Shown piece by piece: positions 35,345 through 44,230 of a stretch of DNA of 64,000 nt. The notes beneath the pieces are model-generated. The model was not told where the DNA came from. It was given only the letters and a program-made list of their open reading frames with translations, and did no database searches. The stretch lies in contig JAPWKC010000003.1 in NCBI GenBank assembly GCA_028283725.1, forward strand, positions 434,001 through 498,000, in the 5' to 3' direction. Positions within the stretch are counted from its first letter, which is position 1. Each line of letters opens with the position of its first letter. The stretch is from Neorhizobium sp. Lineage in GTDB: Bacteria; Pseudomonadota; Alphaproteobacteria; Rhizobiales; Rhizobiaceae. Both the position numbers and the translations under genes were made by a program.

Positions 35345-36444
35345 TGCTGAAGGCGCTGGCCATGCCGTTTCGCGCCGTGCGGGAAGGCCGGGAGGCCGGC
35401 GACCGGACGCAGCAGGGCGTGCTGGTGATGATCCTGCTGGTCGTGCTGCTGGTCATCGCCTGCCTGATCTCTCTCGGCATCGGCCCGACCGGCGTCGGCC
35501 TCAAGGACCTGTGGGTCTATGTGACCGGGCGCAGTGCCAGCCTTTCCACCCAGGAACGGGTCATCCTCGAAGCTGTACGCCTGCCGCGCACGGCGCTCGG
35601 CCTGCTCGTCGGGGCCGGCCTTGCTGTGTCGGGTGCGATGATGCAGGGCCTGTTCCGCAATCCGCTGGCCGATCCCGGCATTGTCGGCGTCACCTCCGGT
35701 GCCGGGCTCTTCGCTGTGGCCGCAATCGTGCTCGGCGGCGGGGCGCTTGCCTCGGTGTCGGCGCTGCTCGGCCAGGAGTTTCTGCCGCTGATGGCGTTTC
35801 TCGGCGGGCTCCTCAATACATGGGCGCTCTATGTGATCGCCACCCGCGAAGGACGGACCTCGACGACGGGGCTCATTCTCTCCGGGATCGCGATCGGCGC
35901 CCTGTCCGCGGCGATCATGGGGCTTCTCATCACCATGGCCGACGACCGCCAGCTGCGCGACATCACCTTCTGGAGCCTCGGGTCGCTCGGCGGCGCGACC
36001 TACGGCCGGGTCATGTCGATCCTTCCGTTCGTGGCGCTGGTCCTCGCCATCATCCCGTTCGTCGCGCGCGGGCTCGACGCGCTGGTGCTCGGCGATGCGG
36101 CGGCCTTCCATATGGGCATTCCGGTGCAGCGGTTGAAGCGGATCGTCATCATCGCCGTTGCCGCCGCCTGCGGCTCGACGGTCGCGGTCGCCGGCTCGAT
36201 CGGTTTCGTCGGCATTATCGTGCCGCATCTTTTGCGGATCGTCATCGGCCCGTCGCACCGCTTTCTGCTGCCGGGCTCGGCGCTCGGCGGCGGGGCGCTG
36301 CTGCTGATCGCCGATGCGGTGGCCCGCACGGTGGCGGCACCCGCGGAATTGCCGATCGGCGTGATTACCGCGCTGTTTGGCGCACCCGTCTTTCTCTTCC
36401 TGCTGATCGGCCGCAACGGCATCAGCATGCGCGACCTGCCGTAA
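35344..36444 (+). CDS. hmuU: HmuU, hemin ABC transporter permease
   Basis: 366-aa FecCD-family permease with about ten membrane helices. Typical motifs: VRLPRTALGLLVGAGLAVSGAMMQGLFRNPLADPGIVGVTSGAG, LGDAAAFHMGIPVQRLKR, and VAGSIGFVGIIVPHLLRIVIGPSHRFLLPGSALGGG. It moves heme across the inner membrane with HmuT and HmuV. The start ATG overlaps the hmuT stop (TGATG), implying coupled translation. Confidence 0.95.
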   Translation: MLKALAMPFRAVREGREAGDRTQQGVLVMILLVVLLVIACLISLGIGPTGVGLKDLWVYVTGRSASLSTQERVILEAVRLPRTALGLLVGAGLAVSGAMMQGLFRNPLADPGIVGVTSGAGLFAVAAIVLGGGALASVSALLGQEFLPLMAFLGGLLNTWALYVIATREGRTSTTGLILSGIAIGALSAAIMGLLITMADDRQLRDITFWSLGSLGGATYGRVMSILPFVALVLAIIPFVARGLDALVLGDAAAFHMGIPVQRLKRIVIIAVAAACGSTVAVAGSIGFVGIIVPHLLRIVIGPSHRFLLPGSALGGGALLLIADAVARTVAAPAELPIGVITALFGAPVFLFLLIGRNGISMRDLP

Positions 36445-36490
36445 CCTCTGTCTGGCTGATGATGGTCCCAAGGGGCCGAAGGAGACTGCC

Positions 36491-37273
36491 ATGATCCGTG
36501 CCGACAACATCACCGTTTCCCGTTCCGGCCGAAAGCTGCTCGACAGTGTCGGCGTGACGCTGGAGGCGGGCCTGTTCACCGTGATCGTCGGGCCGAACGG
36601 GGCGGGGAAATCGACACTGATGAAAGTGCTGTCGGGCGAGCTTGTGCCCGACGCGGGCGAGGTTTCCTATTACGGCGTCAGCGCCGGCGCCTGCCAGCCG
36701 GCCGAGCTTGCCAAGCGCCGGGCCGTGCTGCCGCAGGCGACGCAACTGGCCTTTCCCTTCACGGCGCTCGAAATCGCGCGGATGGGGGCGGTGGCGCACG
36801 GCGCCCTCAACCCGACCGAGGAGGGGCGCAAGGCGCTTGCTCGCGTTGGCCTGCGCGGTTTCGAGAGCCGGCCCTATCCCTCGCTGTCGGGCGGCGAGCA
36901 GCAGCGGGTGCAGTTTGCCCGCGCGCTGGCACAGGTACCGAAACCGGTGGTCGACGGCGTGCCGCGGGCGCTCTTCCTCGACGAACCGACGGCGAGCCTC
37001 GATCTCGGGCACCAGATCTCGGTTCTGGAGACTGCGCGGGATTTCGCCTCCGGCGGCGGCATGGTTCTCGCCATCCTGCACGATCTCAATCTGGCGGCCG
37101 AATTTGCCGATCACCTCGTCGTCCTTAATAACGGACGGGTGGTGGCCGAGGGCCCGTGCGCAGAGACCGTCAATGACGGTATCATCGCCTCGGTCTATGG
37201 TATTGCAGGCGCCGTCGGGCGGCTGCCGGCCGGGCATATCCCGTATGTCCTGCCGCAATCACGGCATCGCTGA
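36491..37273 (+). CDS. hmuV: HmuV, hemin ABC transporter ATPase
   Basis: 260 aa. Walker A GPNGAGKST, signature LSGGEQQRVQFARALAQVP, Walker B ALFLDEPTASLD, H-loop LAILHDLNLA. The Val-Pro-Lys-Pro insert after the signature is typical of HmuV. AAGGAG 6 bp ahead of the ATG, 46 bp after hmuU. Energises heme import. It ends 21 bp from the convergent YbaN-type gene. Confidence 0.95.
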   Translation: MIRADNITVSRSGRKLLDSVGVTLEAGLFTVIVGPNGAGKSTLMKVLSGELVPDAGEVSYYGVSAGACQPAELAKRRAVLPQATQLAFPFTALEIARMGAVAHGALNPTEEGRKALARVGLRGFESRPYPSLSGGEQQRVQFARALAQVPKPVVDGVPRALFLDEPTASLDLGHQISVLETARDFASGGGMVLAILHDLNLAAEFADHLVVLNNGRVVAEGPCAETVNDGIIASVYGIAGAVGRLPAGHIPYVLPQSRHR

Positions 37274-37294
37274 CAGGGCCTTTATGGCTGTTCC

Positions 37295-37651
37295 TCAGGC
37301 GCCCGGTCTGGTCAGCATGAAGATCGCCGGGCCGATCATCAGCGCGGCCACCAGTGCCGCCAGCCATGCGGGCGGATGCGAGCCGAACCAGAAACCGACA
37401 TAGCTTATCGCCATCAGCGAGATCGCGGTGATCTTGGCGCGGCTGGAAATCGCGCCGCGCTCGCGCCAGTTCCTGAGTGGCGGGCCAAACGTCTTGTGGT
37501 TCATCAGCCATGCCTCGAGCTTCGGCGAGGAGCGCGCGAAACAGGTCACAGCCAGAAGCAGAAACGGCGTCGTTGGCAGGACGGGCAAGAAAGCGCCGAC
37601 CACGCCGAGCGCGACAAAGAACCAGCCGAGGATCAGAAAGACGAGACGCAT
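37295..37651 (-). CDS. YbaN/DUF454 family inner-membrane protein
   Basis: 118 aa. DUF454 hallmarks: LGWFFVALGVVGAFLPVLPTTPFLLLAVTCFARSSPKLEAWLMNH and FGPPLRNWRERGAISSRAK, then two further hydrophobic segments. Small inner-membrane protein of unknown role; often found next to heme/iron genes in alphaproteobacteria, as here after hmuV. Confidence 0.88.
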   Translation of the reverse strand: MRLVFLILGWFFVALGVVGAFLPVLPTTPFLLLAVTCFARSSPKLEAWLMNHKTFGPPLRNWRERGAISSRAKITAISLMAISYVGFWFGSHPPAWLAALVAALMIGPAIFMLTRPGA

Positions 37652-37672
37652 CGGCCACCTTTTTCATGACAA

Positions 37673-37996
37673 TCAGGAAAGCAGCTTAAGTCCATGTTTG
37701 CGCACGATGTCCAGTAATTTCAGCGCTGGTCCGCTCGGGCGTTTGGCACCACTTTCCCACTTCTGCACGGTGGACTCGCTGGTGTTGAGATAGCGGGCAA
37801 AGACTGGCTGGCTGACGCGGTTTTCCTCGCGCAGCGATTTGATTTCCTGCGGCGAGAGCGCCTCGGGACCGACCAGGCATGTCGTATCAAATGTCCGCAG
37901 CGTTTCCTTGTCGATCGTACCCGCATCATACATGCCCTCGACGGCATTATGGATCGCCTCGAAGGCATTGCTCTTGAATTTTCGTCTCGTCGTCAT
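37673..37996 (-). CDS. HigA-like antitoxin with helix-turn-helix
   Basis: 107 aa. C-terminal XRE-type HTH: SPQEIKSLREENRVSQPVFARYLNTSESTVQKWESGAKRPSGPALKLLDIVRKHGL. The N-terminal part (about 1-40) probably neutralises the toxin. The ATG overlaps the toxin stop by four bases. It presumably represses the operon through the palindrome upstream of the toxin. Confidence 0.88.
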   Translation of the reverse strand: MTTRRKFKSNAFEAIHNAVEGMYDAGTIDKETLRTFDTTCLVGPEALSPQEIKSLREENRVSQPVFARYLNTSESTVQKWESGAKRPSGPALKLLDIVRKHGLKLLS

Positions 37997-38346
37997 TCCA
38001 TAATCTCCACCAATGCGCCTGCCGCCAGCTCCTTTGCCAGATCGTCTTTTGTCTTTTGACGGTAAAGATCTGCCAGCCGGCGAAATGCCAGAAGTTCGTC
38101 GTCCTCGATATTGGCGCGGTCCTGCTTGGCGAACAGATAGGCGTAGACCCAGAACTCACCTGCCTTTGCAAGGATGATCGAACGGTGCCGATTTTCGTTC
38201 AGCCGTTTCTTGAAAATTCCGCCGCCAAGGTCGTCGGCCTGTCCACGCTCAACCTGTCGGATCGCCTCGATCAGGGCGCGGTCGGATATTCTCGCCTTCC
38301 TCGCGGCCTTGGCAAACCAGGATGTCTTGAAAATCCGCAGCAACAT
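37993..38346 (-). CDS. RelE/HigB-like toxin
   Basis: 117 aa from ATG 38346; a GTG at 38361 would extend it by five residues into the operator palindrome. HigB-2/RelE-type sequence: FKTSWFAKAARKARISDRALIEAI, DLGGGIFKKRLNENRHRSIILAKAGEFWVYAYLFAKQDRANI and DDELLAFRRLADLY. The family are ribosome-dependent mRNA interferases. Toxin-first order with overlapping antitoxin is the HigBA layout. Confidence 0.88.
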   Translation of the reverse strand: MLLRIFKTSWFAKAARKARISDRALIEAIRQVERGQADDLGGGIFKKRLNENRHRSIILAKAGEFWVYAYLFAKQDRANIEDDELLAFRRLADLYRQKTKDDLAKELAAGALVEIME

Positions 38347-38353
38347 ATAACAA

Positions 38354-38372
38354 AGTAGCACCTGGTGCTACT
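38354..38372. promoter_or_regulatory. Palindromic operator of the toxin-antitoxin operon
   Basis: AGTAGCACCTGGTGCTACT: perfect 9-bp arms around one central base, 8 bp upstream of the toxin ATG. Placement and symmetry fit an antitoxin-dimer binding site for autoregulation. Confidence 0.7.
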
Positions 38373-38464
38373 ACTTTCAATCGGCAGATGTTGCCGCCCG
38401 TTACTGGCTTTTCCGGTCATCCCCGTTATAGTGCCCGAAACTTCAGCAACCGCAGGGAGCGATA

Positions 38465-39454
38465 ATGTCGAAGAAGAAGGTGCTTGTCGTCGGTGGAGCC
38501 GGGTATATCGGGTCCCATACGTGTCTGGTGCTGGCGGAACGGGGCTATGAGCCCGTCGTCTTCGACAACCTCACCAACGGCCATGCGGAATTCGTTCGCT
38601 GGGGCGAACTGGAGCAGGGGGATATCCGGGATCGCGCCCGGCTTGACGAGGTTTTTGCCAAGCACAAGCCGGAGGCGGTCTTACATTTCGCAGCGCTGAT
38701 CGAGGTGGGGGAATCGGTCAAGAACCCGGTCGGCTTCTACGACAACAATGTCGTCGGCGCACTGACACTTCTGTCTGCGGCGATGGCGGCGGGCGTCAAG
38801 GCCTTCGTGTTTTCGTCGACCTGCGCCACCTATGGTCTGCCCGACCGGGTGCCGATGGACGAAACGCATAAGCAGGCGCCGATCAATCCCTACGGCCGCA
38901 CCAAGTATATTATCGAACAGGCGCTCAAGGATTTCAGCACCTATCAGGGGCTGAACTCGGTGATGCTGCGCTATTTCAACGCCGCAGGCGCCGATTTCGA
39001 AGGCCGGATCGGCGAATGGCACACACCTGAGACCCATGCCATCCCGCTGGCGATCGAGGCAGCCCTTGGCCGCCGCCAGGGCTTCAAGGTGTTCGGTGAC
39101 GATTACGATACGCGCGACGGCACCTGCGTGCGCGACTATATCCATATTCTCGACCTTGCCGACGCGCATGTGCGCGCCGTCGATTATCTTCTGGCCGGCG
39201 GCGAGACGGTCGAACTCAATCTCGGTACCGGCACGGGCACGACGGTGAAGGAACTGCTTGCCGCCATTTCCGACGTCTCCGGCAAGCCGTTCCCGGTCGA
39301 ATATGTCGGGCGTCGCGAGGGGGATTCCACCTCGCTCGTCGCCAATAACGACAAGGCGCGCGCCGTGCTCGGGTGGGAGCCGCACTATACGCTGCACGAT
39401 ATCATCCGCTCCGCATGGGACTGGCATTCGCGCAGCAACCATGTCACGGCCTGA
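38465..39454 (+). CDS. galE: GalE, UDP-glucose 4-epimerase
   Basis: 329-aa extended short-chain dehydrogenase. NAD-binding GGAGYIGSH near the N-terminus, SSTCATYG with catalytic Ser/Thr, YGRTKYIIEQ with Tyr-x-x-x-Lys, then LRYFNAAGAD and the DGTCVRDYIHILDLADAH block. Interconverts UDP-glucose and UDP-galactose for exopolysaccharide and LPS. GCAGGGAGCG precedes the ATG. Rhizobial genomes often carry several galE copies (e.g. exoB), so its polysaccharide role is not assigned. Confidence 0.93.
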   Translation: MSKKKVLVVGGAGYIGSHTCLVLAERGYEPVVFDNLTNGHAEFVRWGELEQGDIRDRARLDEVFAKHKPEAVLHFAALIEVGESVKNPVGFYDNNVVGALTLLSAAMAAGVKAFVFSSTCATYGLPDRVPMDETHKQAPINPYGRTKYIIEQALKDFSTYQGLNSVMLRYFNAAGADFEGRIGEWHTPETHAIPLAIEAALGRRQGFKVFGDDYDTRDGTCVRDYIHILDLADAHVRAVDYLLAGGETVELNLGTGTGTTVKELLAAISDVSGKPFPVEYVGRREGDSTSLVANNDKARAVLGWEPHYTLHDIIRSAWDWHSRSNHVTA

Positions 39455-39600
39455 CAGGCCGCAGGACTAATGAAACAGTGACCGACAGGCCGCGCGCGAT
39501 CCACCACGACCGACGCAATCACGGCCGATCACCGCGCCGCCATAGGGCGGCCGACATACCGCAGACATACGCATAGCTAGTGCATACGAGGACTGACAGA

Positions 39601-39996
39601 ATGGCAAAGATGGTTCACGCGATGATCCGGGTGCTCGAAGAGACGCGCTCCGTCGATTTCTACGACAAGGCGTTCGGGCTGAAGGTCGCATCGCGGGTGC
39701 CGTTCGACGGGTTCACGCTGATCTATCTGTCAAACCCCGAGACCGGGTTCGAGCTGGAACTGACCGTCAATGCGGGGCGCAGCGGGCCCTATAATCTCGG
39801 CGACGGCTATGGTCATCTTGCCGTGACCGTCGAGGATATCGAAAAGGAATATGCGCGGTTCACCGATCTTGGCCTCACCGTCGGCAAGCTGGTCGAGATG
39901 CCGCATGACGGGAAACCGTTTGCGCGTTTCTTTTTCGTCACCGATCCTGATGGCTATAAGACCGAAGTCATCCAGCGTGGCGGTCGGTTTCAGTAA
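39601..39996 (+). CDS. Glyoxalase I-like VOC protein (lactoylglutathione lyase type)
   Basis: 131 aa from ATG 39601 ([20 protein letters not shown]), single VOC domain: His in MVHAMIRV, Glu in FELELTVN, His in [12 protein letters not shown] and Glu in [10 protein letters not shown] give the four metal ligands of GloA-like proteins. It probably detoxifies methylglyoxal or a related aldehyde. Followed by ung after 14 bp, likely the same transcript. An upstream in-frame ATG (39580) lacks a binding site. Confidence 0.85.
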   Translation: MAKMVHAMIRVLEETRSVDFYDKAFGLKVASRVPFDGFTLIYLSNPETGFELELTVNAGRSGPYNLGDGYGHLAVTVEDIEKEYARFTDLGLTVGKLVEMPHDGKPFARFFFVTDPDGYKTEVIQRGGRFQ

Positions 39997-40010
39997 GGGC
40001 GGGTGAGAAC

Positions 40011-40706
40011 ATGGCCGAAGGCGACATCAAGCTCGAAGACACCTGGAAATTCGCGCTCGAAGCCGAATTTGCGGACCCCTATATGGCACAGCTTCGCACA
40101 TTCCTGGTGGCGCAGAGGGACGCCGGCAAACGGATCTTTCCGAAGGGATCGGAATATTTTCGCGCGCTGGATCTGACCCCACTCGACGAGGTGAAGGTGG
40201 TGATCCTGGGCCAAGACCCCTATCACGGCGCGGGGCAGGCGCATGGCCTGTGCTTTTCCGTCAAGCCCGGCGTGCGGACCCCGCCGTCGCTCGTCAATAT
40301 CTACAAGGAATTGCAGAGCGATCTGGGCATTCCGCCGGCCAAGCACGGCTTTCTCGAAAGCTGGGCGGAGCAGGGCGTGCTTCTGCTCAACAGCGTATTG
40401 ACGGTCGAAGAGGGGCAGGCAGCGGCGCATCAGGGGCAGGGCTGGGAACGGTTTACCGATGCCGTCATTCGCACGGTCAACGAGGAATGCGACGGCGTCG
40501 TCTTCATCCTGTGGGGTTCCTACGCGCAGAAGAAGGCGGCCTTCGTCGATACCGAACGGCATCTGGTGTTGAAGGCGCCGCATCCGTCACCGCTGTCGGC
40601 GCATAACGGCTTTTTCGGCTCAAAACCGTTCTCGCAGGCGAATGCCTATCTGGACGAGCACGGCATGGGCGCAATCGACTGGCGTCTGCCTGAAAATGTC
40701 GAATGA
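40011..40706 (+). CDS. ung: Ung, uracil-DNA glycosylase
   Basis: 231 aa, family 1. Catalytic motif [18 protein letters not shown] with Asp69; the leucine-loop region [13 protein letters not shown] begins at His191. Also [27 protein letters not shown]. Removes uracil from DNA as the first step of base-excision repair. Complete. Probably co-transcribed with the glyoxalase-like gene. Confidence 0.97.
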   Translation: MAEGDIKLEDTWKFALEAEFADPYMAQLRTFLVAQRDAGKRIFPKGSEYFRALDLTPLDEVKVVILGQDPYHGAGQAHGLCFSVKPGVRTPPSLVNIYKELQSDLGIPPAKHGFLESWAEQGVLLLNSVLTVEEGQAAAHQGQGWERFTDAVIRTVNEECDGVVFILWGSYAQKKAAFVDTERHLVLKAPHPSPLSAHNGFFGSKPFSQANAYLDEHGMGAIDWRLPENVE

Positions 40707-40848
40707 GTGAACGACTTTAGGTGATCGTCTCTATTGAGTGAACAATCCGTTCCGGTTCGTCCGTCTATCCAAGGCGGCTGGGATGGACCAGATATATCCC
40801 CAGAACAACGGCTCACGAACGAGCCGAGCCAGCCAAGGGGTTGTCAAA

Positions 40849-41778
40849 ATGCTCAATCAGATCAAAGGCCTGCACCACGTTACGTCGATGGCCGGCAGTG
40901 CCGTTCAGAACAACAGTTTCTTCACCGACACGCTCGGCCTGCGCCGGGTCAAGAAGACCGTCAACTTCGATGCGCCGGATGTCTACCATCTCTATTACGG
41001 CGACGAAGTCGGCACGCCCGGCTCGGTCATGACCTACTTTCCGTTTCCGCATATCGCCCGCGGCCGTCCCGGTACCGGCGAAGTCGGCACCACGGTGTTC
41101 TCCGTCCCGCAGGACACGCTCTCCTACTGGAGCGACCGTCTCTGCAAGGCCGGTGTCGAAGGCCTGAAGGCGGATGAGGCCTTCGGCGAGAAGCGCCTGC
41201 ATTTTGCCGGTCCCGATGGCGACGGTTTTGCGCTGGTCGAGGTCAAGGACGATCCGCGTGCGGCCTGGACCGGCAATGGCGTCGGCGCCGACGCGGCGAT
41301 CCGCGGCTTTCATTCCGCTTCGCTTCGCCTGCGCGACGAGGGGGCGACCGGCGAGCTTCTGTCTTTCATGGGCTATGACAAGGTCGACGAGAAGGACGGT
41401 GTGATCCGCTTCGGCATGCCGGGCGGCAACGGTGCCGATTTCATCGACGTCGAGACCATGCCGAACATTTCCAACGCCCGCCTTGGTGCCGGCTCGGTGC
41501 ATCACATCGCCTTTGCGGTCGAAAACCGCGCAAAGCAGCTCGAAGTCCGCAAGGCGCTGATGGATACCGGTTATCAGGTGACGCCTGTCATCGACCGCGA
41601 CTATTTCTGGGCAATCTATTTCCGTACGCCGGGCGGCGTGCTGTTCGAGATTGCCACCAACGAGCCGGGCTTCGACCGCGACGAAGACACCGCGCATCTG
41701 GGCGAAGCGCTGAAACTGCCGACCCAGCACGAGCATCTGCGCAAGGCGCTCGAAGAGAACCTGGAACCGATCGCCTAA
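40849..41778 (+). CDS. MhqO-like ring-cleaving dioxygenase
   Basis: 309 aa from ATG 40849 (MLNQIKGLHHVTSMAGSAVQ), preceded by AAGGGG; the longer frame to 40738 is not protein-like. Two tandem VOC modules: GLHHVTSMAGSAVQNNSFFTDTLGLRRVKKTVNFD and SVHHIAFAVENRAKQLEVR, with FRTPGGVLFEIATNEPGF supplying the last ligand. Related to LinE/PcpA hydroquinone dioxygenases and Bacillus MhqO. It likely cleaves hydroquinones or other electrophilic aromatics. The hydrolase gene follows after 25 bp. Confidence 0.87.
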   Translation: MLNQIKGLHHVTSMAGSAVQNNSFFTDTLGLRRVKKTVNFDAPDVYHLYYGDEVGTPGSVMTYFPFPHIARGRPGTGEVGTTVFSVPQDTLSYWSDRLCKAGVEGLKADEAFGEKRLHFAGPDGDGFALVEVKDDPRAAWTGNGVGADAAIRGFHSASLRLRDEGATGELLSFMGYDKVDEKDGVIRFGMPGGNGADFIDVETMPNISNARLGAGSVHHIAFAVENRAKQLEVRKALMDTGYQVTPVIDRDYFWAIYFRTPGGVLFEIATNEPGFDRDEDTAHLGEALKLPTQHEHLRKALEENLEPIA

Positions 41779-41803
41779 CAGTGCCGCGATCAGGAGAAAT
41801 ATC

Positions 41804-42445
41804 ATGAGCTACGACAGCTATCTGCACCGGGCACGGCCCGGTGCGCCCGGCGCGCCGATCCTGTTTGTCTTCCATGGCACGGGTGGCGACGAGAACCAGT
41901 TCTTCGATTTCGGCGGCCGGCTTCTGCCGGGCGCCACTGTAATCTCGCCGCGCGGCGATGTTTCGGAACATGGTGCCGCCCGCTTCTTTCGCCGCACCGC
42001 GGAAGGCGTCTATGACGTCAACGATCTCAAGCGGGCGACCGAAAAGATGCGCGATTTCGTCATCGCCAATCGCGACCGCTCTGAATCGTCGACGGTGATC
42101 GGCCTCGGTTTTTCCAATGGCGCGAATATTCTCGCCAATGTGATGATCGAACATCCCGGCCTTTTCGATGCCGGCGTGCTGATGCATCCGCTCATTCCGT
42201 TTACGCCGGGCGACCGGGTGAAGGGCGAGCCTGCGCCCGTTCCGGGGCATGTGCTGATCACAGCCGGCGAGCGGGATCCGATCTGCCCGGTGCCGATGAC
42301 GAGGGCGCTCGGCGACTATTTCGAGCGGCAGGGCGATCAGGTGACACTCGACTGGCATCCGGGCGGGCATGAGATCCGCGGCAACGAGATAGAGGCGATC
42401 AAGACGTTCCTGGCGCCCTATGGCGGATTTCAGGGCGCGCTCTGA
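41804..42445 (+). CDS. MhqD-like alpha/beta hydrolase (carboxylesterase family)
   Basis: 213 aa. Nucleophile elbow GLGFSNGAN (Ser104), Asp in TAGERDPICPVPM and His in WHPGGHEI complete a Ser-Asp-His triad. FHGTGGDENQFFDFGGRLLPGATVISPRG is typical of the phospholipase/carboxylesterase (YodD/MhqD) group. Paired with the MhqO-like dioxygenase as in Bacillus mhqNOD, it may hydrolyse the ring-cleavage product or a conjugate. AGGAG lies ahead of the ATG. Confidence 0.87.
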   Translation: MSYDSYLHRARPGAPGAPILFVFHGTGGDENQFFDFGGRLLPGATVISPRGDVSEHGAARFFRRTAEGVYDVNDLKRATEKMRDFVIANRDRSESSTVIGLGFSNGANILANVMIEHPGLFDAGVLMHPLIPFTPGDRVKGEPAPVPGHVLITAGERDPICPVPMTRALGDYFERQGDQVTLDWHPGGHEIRGNEIEAIKTFLAPYGGFQGAL

Positions 42446-42552
42446 ACCGGCTTTAAAAGCCTCCCGCTTTTGCGGGTTGCGGTTGCGCTGGATGATGCCG
42501 ATAGTGGCGGCGTCCAGCGTGGTCCAATCCCCGCGCAAACCGGGAGGCTTTG

Positions 42553-43980
42553 ATGAGCAACCATCTGAAATTCTTCATCGACGGGGCATGGGTGGATCCC
42601 GTCATCCCCGTCGCACTCGACGTCATCGATCCTTCGACCGAAGAGGCCTATACGCAGATCGCGCTCGGCTCGAAAGCCGATGTCGACAAGGCGGTGGCCG
42701 CCGCCAAGGCTGCGTTTGAGAGCTTTTCGCAATGGCCGCATGCCGAGCGGCTGGCGCTTCTGAAGCGCATTCTCGAAGAATACAACAATCGCTACGAGGA
42801 TATCGCTCACGCCGTGTCGCGCGAAATGGGCGCGCCGCTTTCGTTTGCCCGCGACAGTCAGGTTGCCGCGGGGCAGGGGCATCTCGGTGCGACGATCGCG
42901 GCGATGGAAACCTATCGGTTCACCGAGACGCGCGGCACGACGACGGTCGTCAAGGAGCCGATCGGGGTCTGCGCGCTGATCACGCCGTGGAACTGGCCGC
43001 TCAACCAGATCACCTGCAAGGTGGGACCGGCGATCGCAGCCGGCTGCACGATGGTGCTGAAGCCTTCAGAGATCGCGCCGATTTCCGGCATCATCTTTGC
43101 CGAGGTGATGGAGGCGGCCGGCGTGCCGAAGGGCGTGTTCAACATGGTGAGCGGCACCGGACCGGATGTCGGTCAGGTCATGGCCGGCCACCCGGATGTC
43201 GACATGGTCTCGTTTACCGGCTCGACGCGGGCAGGCATCATCGTGGCAAAGACCGCCGCCGACACGGTGAAGCGCGTGGCGCAGGAGCTTGGCGGCAAGT
43301 CGGCGAACATCGTTCTCGACGATGCGGATCTGTCATCGGCGGTGTCCAAGGGCGTGACCGCCTGCTTCGGCAATTCCGGCCAATCCTGCGACGCGCCGAC
43401 GCGCATGCTCGTGCCGCGCGAAAGGCATGACGAGGCGCTGTCGATCGCCAAGGTGGCCGCGGAGAAGGTTACGACCGGCGATCCGCGCTCGGAAGGCACC
43501 GATCTCGGTCCCGTCGTCAGCCAGATCCAGTTCGACAAGATCCAGCGGCTGATCGAGGCCGGTATCGCCGAGGGCGCGACGCTCGTTACCGGTGGACCGG
43601 GCCGGCCGGAAAATCTCAACCGCGGCTATTACATCCGCCCGACGATCTTCGGCAATGTGACGAACGACATGACGATCGCCCGCGAGGAGATTTTTGGGCC
43701 GGTGCTGTCGATCCTGCCCTATGACACGGAAGAGCAGGCTATCTCGATTGCCAACGACACGCTTTACGGATTGGCTGCCTATATCCAGTCCGGCGATATC
43801 GCGCGGGCGCGGAAAGTCGCGGCGCGGATGCGGGCCGGGTCGGTCTATATCAACTATCCCGAATGGGATCTGGTCGCACCCTTCGGCGGCTACAAGCAAT
43901 CGGGCAACGGGCGCGAATATGCCGATTGGGGCATTCACGACTTTCTCGAGATCAAGGGGATTGTCGGCTACGGCGATTGA
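42553..43980 (+). CDS. NAD(P)-dependent aldehyde dehydrogenase
   Basis: 475 aa from ATG 42553 with GGGAGG ahead; a TTG one codon earlier is less likely. ALDH motifs: TPWNWPLNQITCKVGPAIAAGCTMVLKPSE, FTGSTRAGIIVAKTAA, QELGGKSANIVLDDA (catalytic Glu) and NSGQSCDAPTRML (nucleophile Cys279). Asp follows the nucleophile rather than the more usual hydrophobic residue. Substrate unknown. It lies 107 bp after the MhqD-like gene and could act on aldehydes produced by that pathway. Confidence 0.9.
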   Translation: MSNHLKFFIDGAWVDPVIPVALDVIDPSTEEAYTQIALGSKADVDKAVAAAKAAFESFSQWPHAERLALLKRILEEYNNRYEDIAHAVSREMGAPLSFARDSQVAAGQGHLGATIAAMETYRFTETRGTTTVVKEPIGVCALITPWNWPLNQITCKVGPAIAAGCTMVLKPSEIAPISGIIFAEVMEAAGVPKGVFNMVSGTGPDVGQVMAGHPDVDMVSFTGSTRAGIIVAKTAADTVKRVAQELGGKSANIVLDDADLSSAVSKGVTACFGNSGQSCDAPTRMLVPRERHDEALSIAKVAAEKVTTGDPRSEGTDLGPVVSQIQFDKIQRLIEAGIAEGATLVTGGPGRPENLNRGYYIRPTIFGNVTNDMTIAREEIFGPVLSILPYDTEEQAISIANDTLYGLAAYIQSGDIARARKVAARMRAGSVYINYPEWDLVAPFGGYKQSGNGREYADWGIHDFLEIKGIVGYGD

Positions 43981-44086
43981 GGTTTTGCTGCTGGCCAGTG
44001 GTGCGGTTTTTCCGCGCCACTGCCGACAGATGGCAAAGGTGGATGAAAAGGGCCGATGAGAAGCGCCTGAAACCTCTCCCACCGTC

Positions 44087-44109
44087 ATGCTCTGGCTTGT
44101 CCAGAGCAT
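44087..44109. repeat. Dispersed-repeat-like hairpin
   Basis: ATGCTCTGG-CTTGT-CCAGAGCAT, perfect 9-bp arms preceded by CCGTC. It resembles the intergenic mosaic palindromes common in Rhizobiaceae (CGTCAT...CTTG...ATCC type). Confidence 0.45.
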
Positions 44110-44230
44110 CCGCAACACCAGACTTTGCCAATGGGGTCAGATCCGCGGGACGAGCCCGAAGTTGACGGCATCTGAAGGCAGAGACTTTGCCTCAAGCTGA
44201 ACGGGGTGGTTTCTGCGCGCCGCCTGAATG

